DNA of 64,000 bases, taken from positions 42,410-106,409 of the forward strand of contig NZ_MKVJ01000014.1 of assembly GCF_001898805.1 (NCBI RefSeq). The letters are read 5' to 3'. A program made the position numbers and the translations under genes. Source of the DNA: Leifsonia sp. 71-9. Its GTDB lineage: Bacteria; Actinomycetota; Actinomycetes; Actinomycetales; Microbacteriaceae. Of the stretch, positions 40,323 to 49,083 are shown piece after piece; position 1 is the first letter of the stretch, and every line of letters begins with the position of its first letter. The notes beneath the pieces were generated by a model. That model was not told the DNA's origin and did not search any database. It worked only from the letters and a program-made list of their open reading frames with translations.

Positions 40323-41126
40323 GTGGCACCCAACAAGCCGAACGACCGCGAAGCGCGGCAGGCGCGAGAGCGCCTGCGCGCCTACCAGGCGCGGCAGACC
40401 GTGCACGAGACGAAGGTCAAGCGCCGCAAGCGCGACAACTGGATCGCCGGCATCGCCGTCGTCGTGGTGGTCGGCCTCGCGGTCGCCACCCAGCTCCTCT
40501 ACTTCACGGGAGGCCCCGGCGCCGCCACCGCGTCGTCCTCCGCCTCCCCGTCGGCGACGCCCACCCCCACCCCCTCCGCGACCGGTGCGAACAGCGGCGA
40601 CGTGCCGTCCTCCAGCATCGCCGAGGGCCGCGACTGGACGGGCTCGCTCGTCATCAACGGGATCGACCTCGGCGTCACCCTCGACGGCAAGCAGGCCCCG
40701 CAGGCCGTGTCGTCGACCATCTCGCTCGCGAAGAAGGGCTTCTACGACGGGCTGAGCTGTCACCGCCTGACCACCGACGGCATCTACGTGCTCCAGTGCG
40801 GCGACCCCAACGGCGACGGCACCGGCGGCCCCGGCTACTCGTACGGCCCGGTGGAGAACGCCCCGAAGGACGGCGTCTACCCGGCAGGGACGATCGCGAT
40901 GGCCCGCCAGAGCGGCAACGGCTACAGCCAGGGCAGCCAGTTCTTCATCGTCTACAAGGACAGCCCCATCCCGTCCGACGCCGCCGGCGGCTACACCGTC
41001 CTCGGCACCATCGCGAGCGGTCTCGACACCCTCACCTCCGACGTCGTCGCCAAGGGCGTCGACGGAGGCGGAACGGACGGCAAGCCCGTCGTCGCGACCA
41101 AGATCGACAGCTTCACGCTGCAGTGA
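40323..41126 (+). CDS. Membrane-anchored peptidyl-prolyl isomerase (cyclophilin type)
   Basis: A 267-residue protein: a charged cytoplasmic N-terminus (REARQARERLRAYQARQ, then KVKRRKRDN), one transmembrane helix (about 41-60), a Ser/Thr/Pro linker (65-92), and a cyclophilin domain (about 105-267) with GFYDGLSCHRL, GTIAMARQSG and GSQFFIVYKDS. It probably catalyses proline isomerisation in proteins outside the membrane. GTG at 40323 has GGAGGA five bases upstream. The next gene encodes the DUF349 protein, and rel follows on the opposite strand; similar linkage occurs in mycobacteria. Confidence 0.93.
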   Translation: MAPNKPNDREARQARERLRAYQARQTVHETKVKRRKRDNWIAGIAVVVVVGLAVATQLLYFTGGPGAATASSSASPSATPTPTPSATGANSGDVPSSSIAEGRDWTGSLVINGIDLGVTLDGKQAPQAVSSTISLAKKGFYDGLSCHRLTTDGIYVLQCGDPNGDGTGGPGYSYGPVENAPKDGVYPAGTIAMARQSGNGYSQGSQFFIVYKDSPIPSDAAGGYTVLGTIASGLDTLTSDVVAKGVDGGGTDGKPVVATKIDSFTLQ

Positions 41127-41202
41127 TGCGGCGTGTGCAATAGGCTGATTCCACCGTGGGGCGGGCTCTCCGCCCTGACCGCACAGCAGCAAGGTGAGAC
41201 TC

Positions 41203-42432
41203 TTGGCTACTTCTGAACAGCACCCCTGGGGCCGCGTCGACGAGACCGGCACCGTGTACGTCCGCGAGGGCGACGGGGAACGCACCGTCGGCCAGTACCC
41301 GGACGGCACGCCCGAGGAGGCGATCGCCTACTTCGAGCGCAAGTACACGGATCTCGCCGGGCAGGTCTCCCTGCTCGAGCAGCGCGCCCGGCGCGGTGCC
41401 CCGGCCGGCGACGTGGCGAAGTCGGTCGCGAACCTCCGCTCGGCCGTCGAGGGCGCGAACGCCGTCGGCGACCTCGCCTCGCTCCTCACGCGTCTCGACG
41501 CGCTGGGCGGCACCGTCGAGGAGCTGACGGAGCAGCAGAGCGCCGAAGCCAAGGCCGCCGTCGAGGCCGCCATCGCGGAGCGCACCGCCATCGTCACCGA
41601 GGCCGAGTCCCTCGCCGCGCAGGATCCCGAGCGCACGCAGTGGAAGCAGACCACCTCCGCGCTCGACGAGCTCTTCGCCCGCTGGCAGGCCCACCAGCAC
41701 GACGGCCCGCGCCTGCCCAAGAACGAGGCGAACGAGCTCTGGAAGCGGTTCCGTGCCGCGCGCTCCACGATCGAGCACAACCGCAAGGCGTTCTTCGCGG
41801 AGCTGGACAACCAGCACCGCGATGTGCGCAGCCGGAAGAACGCCCTCATCGAGCAGGCCGAGCGCCTCATCCCCCAGGGCGCCGACGGCGTGCCCGAGTA
41901 CCGGCGTCTGCTCGACCAGTGGAAGCTGGCCGGCCGCGCGGGCAAGAAGAACGACGACGCCCTGTGGGCGCGTTTCAAGGCCGCGGGAGACGCGATCTAC
42001 TCGGCGAAGGCCGAGGTCGACGCGCGCGACAACGTCGAGTACGAGGCCAACCTGCAGGCGAAGCTCGCGCTCCTCGACGAGGCCGAGCCGCTCCTGAAGG
42101 AGACCAACCGCGACACGGCACGTACCGCGCTGCTGTCGATCCAGGAGCGCTGGGACGCGATCGGTCGCGTGCCGCGCGAGCAGGTCCGCCCGATCGAGGA
42201 CCGCCTCCGCAAGGTCGAGACCGCCGTCCGGCGCCTCGACGAGGAGCACTGGGAGCGCAACAACCCCGAGAAGAAGGCCCGGTCCGAAGGGCTCGCCAGC
42301 CAGCTCAACGCGGCCATCGCGAAGCTGGAGGAGGAGCTCGCCGAGGCGAAGGCCGGCGGCGACGCCGCCAAGGTCAAGGCGGCGCAGGAAGCCCTCGACG
42401 CCCGCAAGATCTGGCTCGACGCGCTCGGCTGA
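41203..42432 (+). CDS. DUF349 domain protein
   Basis: A 409-residue, strongly helical and charged protein with repeated DUF349 units of about 65-75 residues, visible in RTQWKQTTSALDELFARWQA, GVPEYRRLLDQWKLAGRAG and TARTALLSIQERWDAIGRVP. The N-terminus HPWGRVDETGTVYVREGDGER is typical of actinobacterial members. I choose the TTG at 41203, with AAGGTGAG just upstream; a GTG at 41194 would overlap that site. The molecular role is unknown. A -10-like TAGGCT lies at 41141-41146. Confidence 0.88.
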   Translation: MATSEQHPWGRVDETGTVYVREGDGERTVGQYPDGTPEEAIAYFERKYTDLAGQVSLLEQRARRGAPAGDVAKSVANLRSAVEGANAVGDLASLLTRLDALGGTVEELTEQQSAEAKAAVEAAIAERTAIVTEAESLAAQDPERTQWKQTTSALDELFARWQAHQHDGPRLPKNEANELWKRFRAARSTIEHNRKAFFAELDNQHRDVRSRKNALIEQAERLIPQGADGVPEYRRLLDQWKLAGRAGKKNDDALWARFKAAGDAIYSAKAEVDARDNVEYEANLQAKLALLDEAEPLLKETNRDTARTALLSIQERWDAIGRVPREQVRPIEDRLRKVETAVRRLDEEHWERNNPEKKARSEGLASQLNAAIAKLEEELAEAKAGGDAAKVKAAQEALDARKIWLDALG

Positions 42433-42519
42433 TCCCCCACAGCCGGGCTCGGCACCCGACTTCTCCACAGATCTCCGTCCCGGCCGTCTCCCCGGCGTCG
42501 CACCCGCCACGCTGGGGAG

Positions 42520-43113
42520 ATGACCGAGACACTGTGCCCCGCCCTCCTCGACCGACACGTCCTCCCGCTCGCCGAGTTGCTCTCGCTGTGCCTGGACGGT
42601 CACCTGTACCGCGTCGGGGAGTCCTTCGCTCCCACGGACACCCCTGACACGCCGGTGCTCCGCGCGCGTGCGCTGGCCGCGACCGTTCCCCGTCGCGCGA
42701 TCGCCGAACGGGCCACGGCCGCGTGGATCCACGGCACGCGCGGCGCTCCCCCGCCACGGCCCCAGGTCTGCCTCGACCCGTCACGTCGCGGGACACGCCT
42801 CCCCGTGAGCGTCGACGGCCGGCAGCGCACGTTCGAGCGCGGGGAGACGCACCCGATCGGTCCACTGGAGGTGACGACTCCCCTCCGCACCGCCGCCGAT
42901 CTCCTGCTGTCCACGACGCGGTTCGACGAGCCGGAGGCGCTCGAGGTGCGGCACCTGCTGTCGCTCGCCGCGGTCTCGCCCGAAGCGCTGCGCAGCTATG
43001 TGCCGCGCACACGCCGCGGCGGTTCCACGCGCGCGTTACAGCGCATCCGGGTCGTCGAGCAGTCCCGGCTTCCGCTGGTGGAGACCGGGAGCGGCGATGT
43101 CAGCCCGCGCTGA
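42520..43113 (+). CDS. Uncharacterised protein, AbiEi-antitoxin-like features
   Basis: A 197-residue protein I cannot name with certainty. It has LRARALAATVPRRAIAERATAAWIHG at 47-72, split here by eye into PRRAIAERATAAWIHG and its lead-in, and later VTTPLRTAADLLLST. The pair of an AxWxHG block with a TPxRTAADL block is shared with actinobacterial proteins labelled AbiEi-family antitoxin, but the winged-helix start is not evident and no AbiEii toxin is next to it. Its 3' end overlaps the convergent rel gene by 14 bases, so expression of one could affect the other. Confidence 0.6.
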   Translation: MTETLCPALLDRHVLPLAELLSLCLDGHLYRVGESFAPTDTPDTPVLRARALAATVPRRAIAERATAAWIHGTRGAPPPRPQVCLDPSRRGTRLPVSVDGRQRTFERGETHPIGPLEVTTPLRTAADLLLSTTRFDEPEALEVRHLLSLAAVSPEALRSYVPRTRRGGSTRALQRIRVVEQSRLPLVETGSGDVSPR

Positions 43114-45346
43114 CGCGGTACACGTCGTAGACGGCGTCGATGCGACGCACCGCGTTGAGCACCCGGTCGAGGTGGGTGGTGTCGCCCATCTCGAACACGA
43201 ACCGGCTGAGCGCGAGGCGGTTGCTCGACGTGGTCACGGTCGCCGACAGGATGTTCACATGGTGCTCCGAGAGCACCCGGGTGACGTCCGACAGCAGCCC
43301 GGCGCGGTCGAGCGCCTCCACCTGGATCTGCACGAGGAAGACGCTCTTCGAGCTCGGCGCCCACTCGACGTCGATCATGCGCTCCGGCTCCTGCAGCAGG
43401 GACTGCACGTTGTGGCAGTTGGCCTGGTGCACCGAGACGCCCTGACCGCGTGTGATGAAGCCGACGATCGGGTCGCCGGGGACCGGCGTGCAGCACTTCG
43501 CGAGCTTGACCAGGATGTCCGGCGCACCGCGCACCAGGACGCCGGAGTCGCTGTTGCGCAGCTGGCGGCGGCCCTTCACGGGGATGTCGATCTCGCCGTC
43601 CGACTCGACGTCGCTCTGCAGCGATGCCACGACCTTCTCGATCACCGACTGGGTGGAGACGTGCCCCTCGCCCACGGCTGCGTACAGCGTCGACACGTCG
43701 GCGTACTTCAGGGACGAGGCGACCTCGACGAGGGCGTCCTGCGTCATCAGCTTCTGGAGAGGCAGGTTCTGCTTGCGCATGGCGCGCGCGATCGCGTCCT
43801 TGCCCTGCTCGATGGCCTCGTCGCGGCGCTCCTTGGTGAACCACTGGCGGATCTTGTTCCGCGCGCGCGGGCTCTTGACGAAGTTGAGCCAGTCCTGGCT
43901 CGGGCCGGAGTCCGGGTTCTTGGAGGTGAAGATCTCGACGACGTCGCCGGTCGCCAGCGTGCTCTCGAGCGGGACCAGCCGGCCGTTGACCTTGGCGCCC
44001 ATCGTGCGGTGACCGACCTCGGTGTGCACGGCGTAGGCGAAGTCCACCGGCGTCGCGCCCGCGGGCAGGCCGATCACACGGCCCTTCGGCGTGAATACGT
44101 AGACCTCTTTCGCGCCGATCTCGAATCGGAGCGAGTCGAGGAACTCGGACGGGTCCGCCGTCTCTGCCTGCCAGTCGGAGATGTGCGCGAGCCACGCGAG
44201 GTCGGTGTCGGGGGTGGCCGGGCCGCCGGCGCTCTTGCCGGTGGTCTGCTCCTTGTACTTCCAGTGCGCCGCGACACCGAACTCGGCCCGCTGGTGCATC
44301 TCCTCGGTGCGGATCTGGATCTCGACCGGGCGCCCCTGCGGGCCGATCACGGTCGTGTGCAGCGACTGGTAGAGGTTGAACTTCGGGGTCGCGATGTAGT
44401 CCTTGAACCGCCCCGGCATCGGCGTCCACCGGGCGTGGATCTGGCCGAGCACTGCGTAGCAGTCGCGCACCGTGTTCACGAGCACGCGGATGCCCACGAG
44501 GTCGTAGATGTCGTCGAACTCGCGGCCGCGCACGACCATCTTCTGATAGATCGAGTAGTACTGCTTCGGCCGGCCGGCGACCTTGCCGCGGATGCGCGCG
44601 GACTTCAGATCGTCGTTGATCGCGTCGATCACCTGCTGGACGAGGCGCTCGCGCTCCGGGGTCCGCTGCTTCACCAGGCTCTCGATCTCCGCGTAGAGCT
44701 TCGGGTACAACACCGCGAACGAGAGGTCTTCGAGCTCCCACTTGATCGCCTGGATGCCGAGCCGGTGCGCCAACGGCGCGTAGATCTCGAGGGTCTCCGT
44801 GGCCTTGCGGGTCGCGTTGGCGGCGGGGACGAAGCCCCAGGTCCGCGCGTTGTGCAGGCGGTCCGCCAGCTTGATGATGAGCACGCGGATGTCCTTGGAC
44901 ATCGCCACGATCATCTTGCGGACGGTCTCGGCCTGCGCGCTGTCGCCGTACTTGACCTTGTCGAGCTTGGTGACGCCGTCGACGAGCATGGCGATCTCGT
45001 CGCCGAACTGGTCGCGCAGCTCGTCGAGCGTGTACTCGGTGTCTTCGACGGTGTCGTGCAGGAGCGCGGCGGCGATGGTCTTCGCGCCGATCCCCAGGTC
45101 CGCGATGATCTGCGCCACCGCGACGGGATGCGTGATGTACGGCTCGCCGGAGCGCCGCTTCTGGCCGCTGTGGGCGCGTTCCGCCACCGCATAGGCGCGC
45201 TCGATGAGCGACAGATCGGCCTTCGGGTGGTGCATGCGGACCGTGCGGATGAGCGTGTCCACCGCGCCAGCGGGCTGCGCACGCGAGAAGATGCGCGGCA
45301 CGAGGCGGCGCAGCGAGGCGGACTGCGGTGTCGATGTATCAACCAT
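43100..45346 (-). CDS. rel: Bifunctional (p)ppGpp synthetase/hydrolase
   Basis: Rel makes and breaks the stringent-response alarmone. The 748-residue protein has the HD hydrolase domain (H73, HD at 97-98, D162), the synthetase domain (about 245-365), then TGS and a C-terminal ACT domain. The RFKD motif at 313-316 is the RxKD version of bifunctional Rel rather than the ExDD version of synthetase-only RelA, and the hydrolase residues are intact. AGGAGG lies seven bases before ATG 45346. It is convergent with, and overlaps, the gene at 42520. Confidence 0.97.
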   Translation of the reverse strand: MVDTSTPQSASLRRLVPRIFSRAQPAGAVDTLIRTVRMHHPKADLSLIERAYAVAERAHSGQKRRSGEPYITHPVAVAQIIADLGIGAKTIAAALLHDTVEDTEYTLDELRDQFGDEIAMLVDGVTKLDKVKYGDSAQAETVRKMIVAMSKDIRVLIIKLADRLHNARTWGFVPAANATRKATETLEIYAPLAHRLGIQAIKWELEDLSFAVLYPKLYAEIESLVKQRTPERERLVQQVIDAINDDLKSARIRGKVAGRPKQYYSIYQKMVVRGREFDDIYDLVGIRVLVNTVRDCYAVLGQIHARWTPMPGRFKDYIATPKFNLYQSLHTTVIGPQGRPVEIQIRTEEMHQRAEFGVAAHWKYKEQTTGKSAGGPATPDTDLAWLAHISDWQAETADPSEFLDSLRFEIGAKEVYVFTPKGRVIGLPAGATPVDFAYAVHTEVGHRTMGAKVNGRLVPLESTLATGDVVEIFTSKNPDSGPSQDWLNFVKSPRARNKIRQWFTKERRDEAIEQGKDAIARAMRKQNLPLQKLMTQDALVEVASSLKYADVSTLYAAVGEGHVSTQSVIEKVVASLQSDVESDGEIDIPVKGRRQLRNSDSGVLVRGAPDILVKLAKCCTPVPGDPIVGFITRGQGVSVHQANCHNVQSLLQEPERMIDVEWAPSSKSVFLVQIQVEALDRAGLLSDVTRVLSEHHVNILSATVTTSSNRLALSRFVFEMGDTTHLDRVLNAVRRIDAVYDVYRVSAG

Positions 45347-45366
45347 GTGCGCGCCTCCTGTGCTCC

Positions 45367-45372
45367 ATTATC
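45367..45372 (-). promoter_or_regulatory. Possible -10 element for rel
   Basis: GATAAT on the minus strand, 20 bases before the rel start and matching TATAAT at five of six positions. No clear -35 was found in the 69-base gap after the rhodanese gene. Confidence 0.4.
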
Positions 45373-45415
45373 GCCGCATCACGGGGCCGTTCCGGCCACG
45401 ATCCGCTCGCAGCGA

Positions 45416-45769
45416 TCAGCTGACGGTCCCGGAGGGGCTCGCGCCCCGCTCGACCGGCGCGCCGCTGGACTCCCAGGCGATCATGCCGCCCGCCACGTTC
45501 GCAGCGGGGAAATCCGCGCGGACGAGGGCGTCCGTGACCATCCGGGAGCGGGCTCCCGAGTGGCAGATCACCAGGATCTGCCGGTCCTCGGGGAGCTCGT
45601 CCTGACGCTCCTGGAGCTGGGACAGCGGGATGAGATGCGCGTCCGGAGAGCGCACCTCCTCCCACTCGTACGGCTCGCGGACGTCGAGGAGGTACGCCTC
45701 GCCCGCGGCGATGAGCTCGCGAGCGCGGGCAGCGCTCACCTCGTCTTCGGAGAGATAGGGGCCGCCCAT
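45416..45769 (-). CDS. Single-domain rhodanese
   Basis: A 117-residue rhodanese-fold protein. The active-site cysteine is C69 in ILVICHSGARSR, and the fold markers YLLDVREPYEWE and DALVRADFPAANVAGGMIAW are present. It probably carries sulfur as a persulfide; the acceptor is unknown. It lies nine bases after secF, where mycobacteria and other relatives have apt (adenine phosphoribosyltransferase) between secF and rel. Confidence 0.92.
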   Translation of the reverse strand: MGGPYLSEDEVSAARARELIAAGEAYLLDVREPYEWEEVRSPDAHLIPLSQLQERQDELPEDRQILVICHSGARSRMVTDALVRADFPAANVAGGMIAWESSGAPVERGASPSGTVS

Positions 45770-45778
45770 GCGCTCGCG

Positions 45779-46798
45779 CTACTCCGCCGCGACCGCTTCG
45801 GCAGCCGCCGTGGCGGCCTTCGGGCGGATGGCGCGCACCTTCTGGTCGTGCTTCTTCACCGCGGCCTCGCCCTCGCGGAACTGCGAGTACATCGGAGCGG
45901 CCAGGAAGATCGTCGAGTACGTGCCGACGATGATGCCGATCAGCAGTGCGAGCGAGATGTCGCGCAGGGTGGCCGCACCGAGCGCGTAGGCGCCGATGAA
46001 CAGGATGGACGCGACCGGCAGCACCGCGACGACGGCGGTGTTGATCGAGCGCACCAGCGTCTGGTTGACGGCGAGGTTCACCGACTCCGCGAATGTCCGC
46101 CTGGTGAGTTCCATCTCCTCCCGGGTGTTCTCCCGGACCTTGTCGAAGACCACCACGGTGTCGTAGAGCGAGTACCCGAGGATCGTCAGGAAGCCGATCA
46201 TCGTCGCCGGCGACACCTCGAAGCCCACGAGCGCGTAGATGCCCGCCGTGATGATCAGGTCGTGGAACAGCGAGATGATCGCCGAGGCCGACATCTTCCA
46301 GGTGCGGAAGTACAGGGCCATGGCGATGAACGCGAGCAAGAGGAACACGACGAGACCCTGGATGGACTGCTGCGTCACGTCCGCACCCCAGGACGGGCCG
46401 ATGAAGGTCGACGCGACCTCGGTGTCCGGCACGCCGTAGGCCTTCGCCAGAGCGTCGGCGACGGCCTTCGTCTGGGTGTCCGACAGCTGGTCGGTCTGCA
46501 CCTGCACGGCGTTGGCGCCGACGACGCTGACGTGCGAGACGGCGTTCGGCACGACGCTCGTCACGGCGGACTGCGCCTTCTCGGTGTTGGTGTCCTCGAC
46601 GTTCGTGATCTGGAACTGCGAACCGCCACGGAACTCGATGGAGAAGTTGAACCCGCCCTTGACGATCGGGATCAGGATCGACACGATCACCATCACCGCT
46701 GCGATGACGTACCAGATCTTGCGCTTGCCGACGAAGTCGAACGAGCGCGCACCGGTGTAGAGGTCGTTGCCGAACTTGGTGAGACGGCTGGCGGCCAT
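45779..46798 (-). CDS. secF: Protein translocase subunit SecF
   Basis: SecF pairs with SecD to drive late protein export with the proton gradient. The 339-residue protein has six predicted helices, an N-terminal helix near 29-48, the periplasmic-type loop starting FRGGSQFQITN, and the conserved ILGYSLYDTVVVFDKVRENTR after helix 4. Its start shares one base with the secD stop (TGATG), so the subunits are translated together. Confidence 0.97.
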   Translation of the reverse strand: MAASRLTKFGNDLYTGARSFDFVGKRKIWYVIAAVMVIVSILIPIVKGGFNFSIEFRGGSQFQITNVEDTNTEKAQSAVTSVVPNAVSHVSVVGANAVQVQTDQLSDTQTKAVADALAKAYGVPDTEVASTFIGPSWGADVTQQSIQGLVVFLLLAFIAMALYFRTWKMSASAIISLFHDLIITAGIYALVGFEVSPATMIGFLTILGYSLYDTVVVFDKVRENTREEMELTRRTFAESVNLAVNQTLVRSINTAVVAVLPVASILFIGAYALGAATLRDISLALLIGIIVGTYSTIFLAAPMYSQFREGEAAVKKHDQKVRAIRPKAATAAAEAVAAE

Positions 46799-48531
46799 CA
46801 GGAGTCCTTCCCATCGGTCGAACGATCGGAGGAGGTCGAGGCGCCGGTCAGCTCCGCAGCCTTGCGCTCGGCGATCGTCTGGCGGCGAGCCGCCTCCTTG
46901 CTGCTGCGTGCCGCGGTGCCCGCGCCGACCTTCGCCGCGCTGGGCGAACGGAACTGGGCGGCGCCGCGGTACACGGCGCCGAGCGCCTCAGGGTCCAGAC
47001 CCGACCACGCGTGGCCGGTGCTGAAGAAGCGTGTGCGCCCCAGCAGCTGCAGCGTCGGGTGGGTGAAGAGCAGCACCACGATGACGTCGATGATCGTCGT
47101 CAGACCCAGCGTGAACGCGAAGCCGCGGACGTTCGCCGCCGCGAGGACGTACAGCACGATCGCGGCGAGGAGGTTGGTGGCCTTCGACGCGTAGATCGTC
47201 CGGCGGGCACGGCCCCAGCCGGCCTCGACCGCCGACTCCAGACTTCGGCCGTCGCGCAACTCGTCACGTATTCGTTCGAAGTAGACGATGAACGAGTCCG
47301 CTGTGAAGCCGATCGCGACGATGAGTCCCGCGACGCCGGCGAGCGACAGGCGGTACCCGTAGTGCCACGACAGCAGCGAGATCGTGAGCCAGGTGAGCAC
47401 ACCGGCCACGACGAGCGAGAAGATCGTGACGAGGCCCAGCAGGCGGTACTGGAAGAAGGTGTAGATCGCGACCAGGATCAGGCCGATCAGGCCGGCGATG
47501 AGGCCGGCGATGAGCTGGGCCGAACCGAGCGTCGCCGAGATCGTGTCCTGGCTCTGCACCTTGAAGCTGAACGGCAGTGCGCCGAACTTGAGCTGGTCGG
47601 CGAGGGCCTTGGCGCTGGTCTCGGTGAAGTTGCCGGTGATCTGCGGCTTGCCGTCGGTGATCGCGGCCTGCGTCGTCGGGGCGGAGATGACCTTGCCGTC
47701 GAGGACGATCGCGAACTGGTTCTGGGAGCCGGTGAGGCCGACCAGGCGGGTCGTGACGTCGGCGAACTGCTTGGTGCCGGTCGAGTCGAAGACGATGTTG
47801 ACCGCCCACTGGCCGGTGCTCACGCCCTGCGAGCTCTGCACCAGACCGGCGCTGGCGTCGCTGATGTTCTGGCCCTTCACCTCGACCGGGCCGAGCAGGT
47901 ACTTGACCTGGCCCTGGTCGTCGCAGGTGATGAGCGGCTGATCGGTCGGCGCGGCACTCTCGTCCTGCGACTTGTTCGCCGAGCACGAGTACGCGTTGAA
48001 GTCCGCCTGGAGCTTCGGAGTCACCCAGGCGAGGTCGCTGCCGTTCGTCGGCGAGGTCGACGGGGTCGACTCCAGACCGGGCGCAGGGGTCGGTGCCGGC
48101 GTCGACTTGCCGTCGGCCCCTACGACCTCGTTGGTCGGGCCTCCGGCGACGAGCACCGGACGGAAGTCGAGGCGGGCGCTCGACTTCACCCGGTTCAGCG
48201 TCTCCTCGTCGGGCTTGCCCGGGAGCGAGACCACGATGTTGCGCGAGCCCTCGGTGGAGATCTGCGCCTCGGAGATGCCCGAGGCGTCGATGCGCTGACG
48301 AATGATCGAGACGGCCTGGTCCAGCTGCTGCTGCTGGATCTGCTGCCCGTTCTCGACCTGCGGCGTCAGGATCACCTGGGTGCCGCCCTCGAGGTCGAGG
48401 GCGAGCTTCGGCAGCCACGTCGCGTTGCTGAACAGCACGCCGGCGGTGAGAGTCCCGAGGAGGACCACCACCAGCACGCCGAGCCATGTCAGGGAACGCC
48501 AGGCTTTCTTGGCCGGAGTCGACTTTGCCAC
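46798..48531 (-). CDS. secD: Protein translocase subunit SecD
   Basis: The 577-residue partner of SecF. It has an N-terminal helix (about 12-32), the signature LDLEGGTQVIL, a large extracellular domain with a Pro/Thr/Ser-rich insertion near 125-150, then five C-terminal helices with GFTADSFIVYFERIRDELR. The C-terminal 45 residues are a charged cytoplasmic tail. GTG at 48531 is used. It lies 65 bases after yajC in the usual yajC-secD-secF order. Confidence 0.97.
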   Translation of the reverse strand: MAKSTPAKKAWRSLTWLGVLVVVLLGTLTAGVLFSNATWLPKLALDLEGGTQVILTPQVENGQQIQQQQLDQAVSIIRQRIDASGISEAQISTEGSRNIVVSLPGKPDEETLNRVKSSARLDFRPVLVAGGPTNEVVGADGKSTPAPTPAPGLESTPSTSPTNGSDLAWVTPKLQADFNAYSCSANKSQDESAAPTDQPLITCDDQGQVKYLLGPVEVKGQNISDASAGLVQSSQGVSTGQWAVNIVFDSTGTKQFADVTTRLVGLTGSQNQFAIVLDGKVISAPTTQAAITDGKPQITGNFTETSAKALADQLKFGALPFSFKVQSQDTISATLGSAQLIAGLIAGLIGLILVAIYTFFQYRLLGLVTIFSLVVAGVLTWLTISLLSWHYGYRLSLAGVAGLIVAIGFTADSFIVYFERIRDELRDGRSLESAVEAGWGRARRTIYASKATNLLAAIVLYVLAAANVRGFAFTLGLTTIIDVIVVLLFTHPTLQLLGRTRFFSTGHAWSGLDPEALGAVYRGAAQFRSPSAAKVGAGTAARSSKEAARRQTIAERKAAELTGASTSSDRSTDGKDS

Positions 48532-48596
48532 CTAGGAACTCAGCTTTCTACGAGTGTTCCGCGCGCGCCGAAGCGCCGCGGCCCACGGGTCGGGAG

Positions 48597-49022
48597 TTAG
48601 TCGTCGCTCTTCGCGCCGGGCTTCTTGGAGGTCTCGTCGATCCGCTCGCCGTACTCCGGCTCGTCGTGACGGATCGCGTGGTCTGCGTTGAGCTCGGCCG
48701 CACCGGTGGTGAGCTCCGCGTCGACGTCCGTGTCGGCCTCGGCCGGCTCGGCGACGGTGGGCTCCACGACGCGGGCGAGCACCTGGCGGTGCACCTTGAG
48801 GACGTGCCCGGGGCTCGTCTCGACGAGCGCGGTGTTGTCGTCCTCGTTGACGGACAGCAGCGTCCCGTAAAGACCGAAGTTGGTCATGACCTCGGCGCCC
48901 GGCACCATCTTCGAACGCGTCTCAGCCTGCTCCTTCTGGCGCTTGCGGCTGTTGCGGAACATGAAGAAGATGAGGGCCGCCAGGATGACGACCATCACAA
49001 TAGTCAGCGGATCAATGGCCAT
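48597..49022 (-). CDS. yajC: Preprotein translocase accessory protein YajC
   Basis: YajC associates with SecDF. The 141-residue protein has one N-terminal helix (about 5-23, PLTIVMVVILAALIFFMF), the basic RNSRKRQKEQ, and the YajC core MVPGAEVMTNFGLYGTLLSV. The acidic tail after residue 95 is longer than in E. coli YajC, as is common in actinobacteria. It heads the secretion unit; a -10-like TATGAT lies at 49078-49083. Confidence 0.95.
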   Translation of the reverse strand: MAIDPLTIVMVVILAALIFFMFRNSRKRQKEQAETRSKMVPGAEVMTNFGLYGTLLSVNEDDNTALVETSPGHVLKVHRQVLARVVEPTVAEPAEADTDVDAELTTGAAELNADHAIRHDEPEYGERIDETSKKPGAKSDD

Positions 49023-49054
49023 GAATTTCTGCCGAACCTTCCGGTGGGGAGTTT

Positions 49055-49075
49055 GAGGGGCCGAACGGCCACCTC
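49055..49075 (-). terminator. Hairpin after ruvB
   Basis: GAGG and GGCCG (49055-49063) pair with CGGCC and CCTC (49066-49075), with one bulged base and a two-base turn that in practice would open to a larger loop. It begins four bases after the ruvB stop on the minus strand. It could end the ruv transcript; there is no U-tract. Confidence 0.45.
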
Positions 49076-49077
49076 AC

Positions 49078-49083
49078 ATCATA
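49078..49083 (-). promoter_or_regulatory. Possible -10 element for yajC-secD-secF
   Basis: TATGAT on the minus strand, overlapping the ruvB stop codon and about 55 bases before yajC. It fits TAnnnT at the junction between the ruv and sec units. Confidence 0.35.

Noticed and set aside
43000-47194. A very long plus-strand open frame opposite rel, the rhodanese gene, secF and secD
   Set aside because: It spans several real genes on the other strand and has no domain; an effect of GC-rich third positions.
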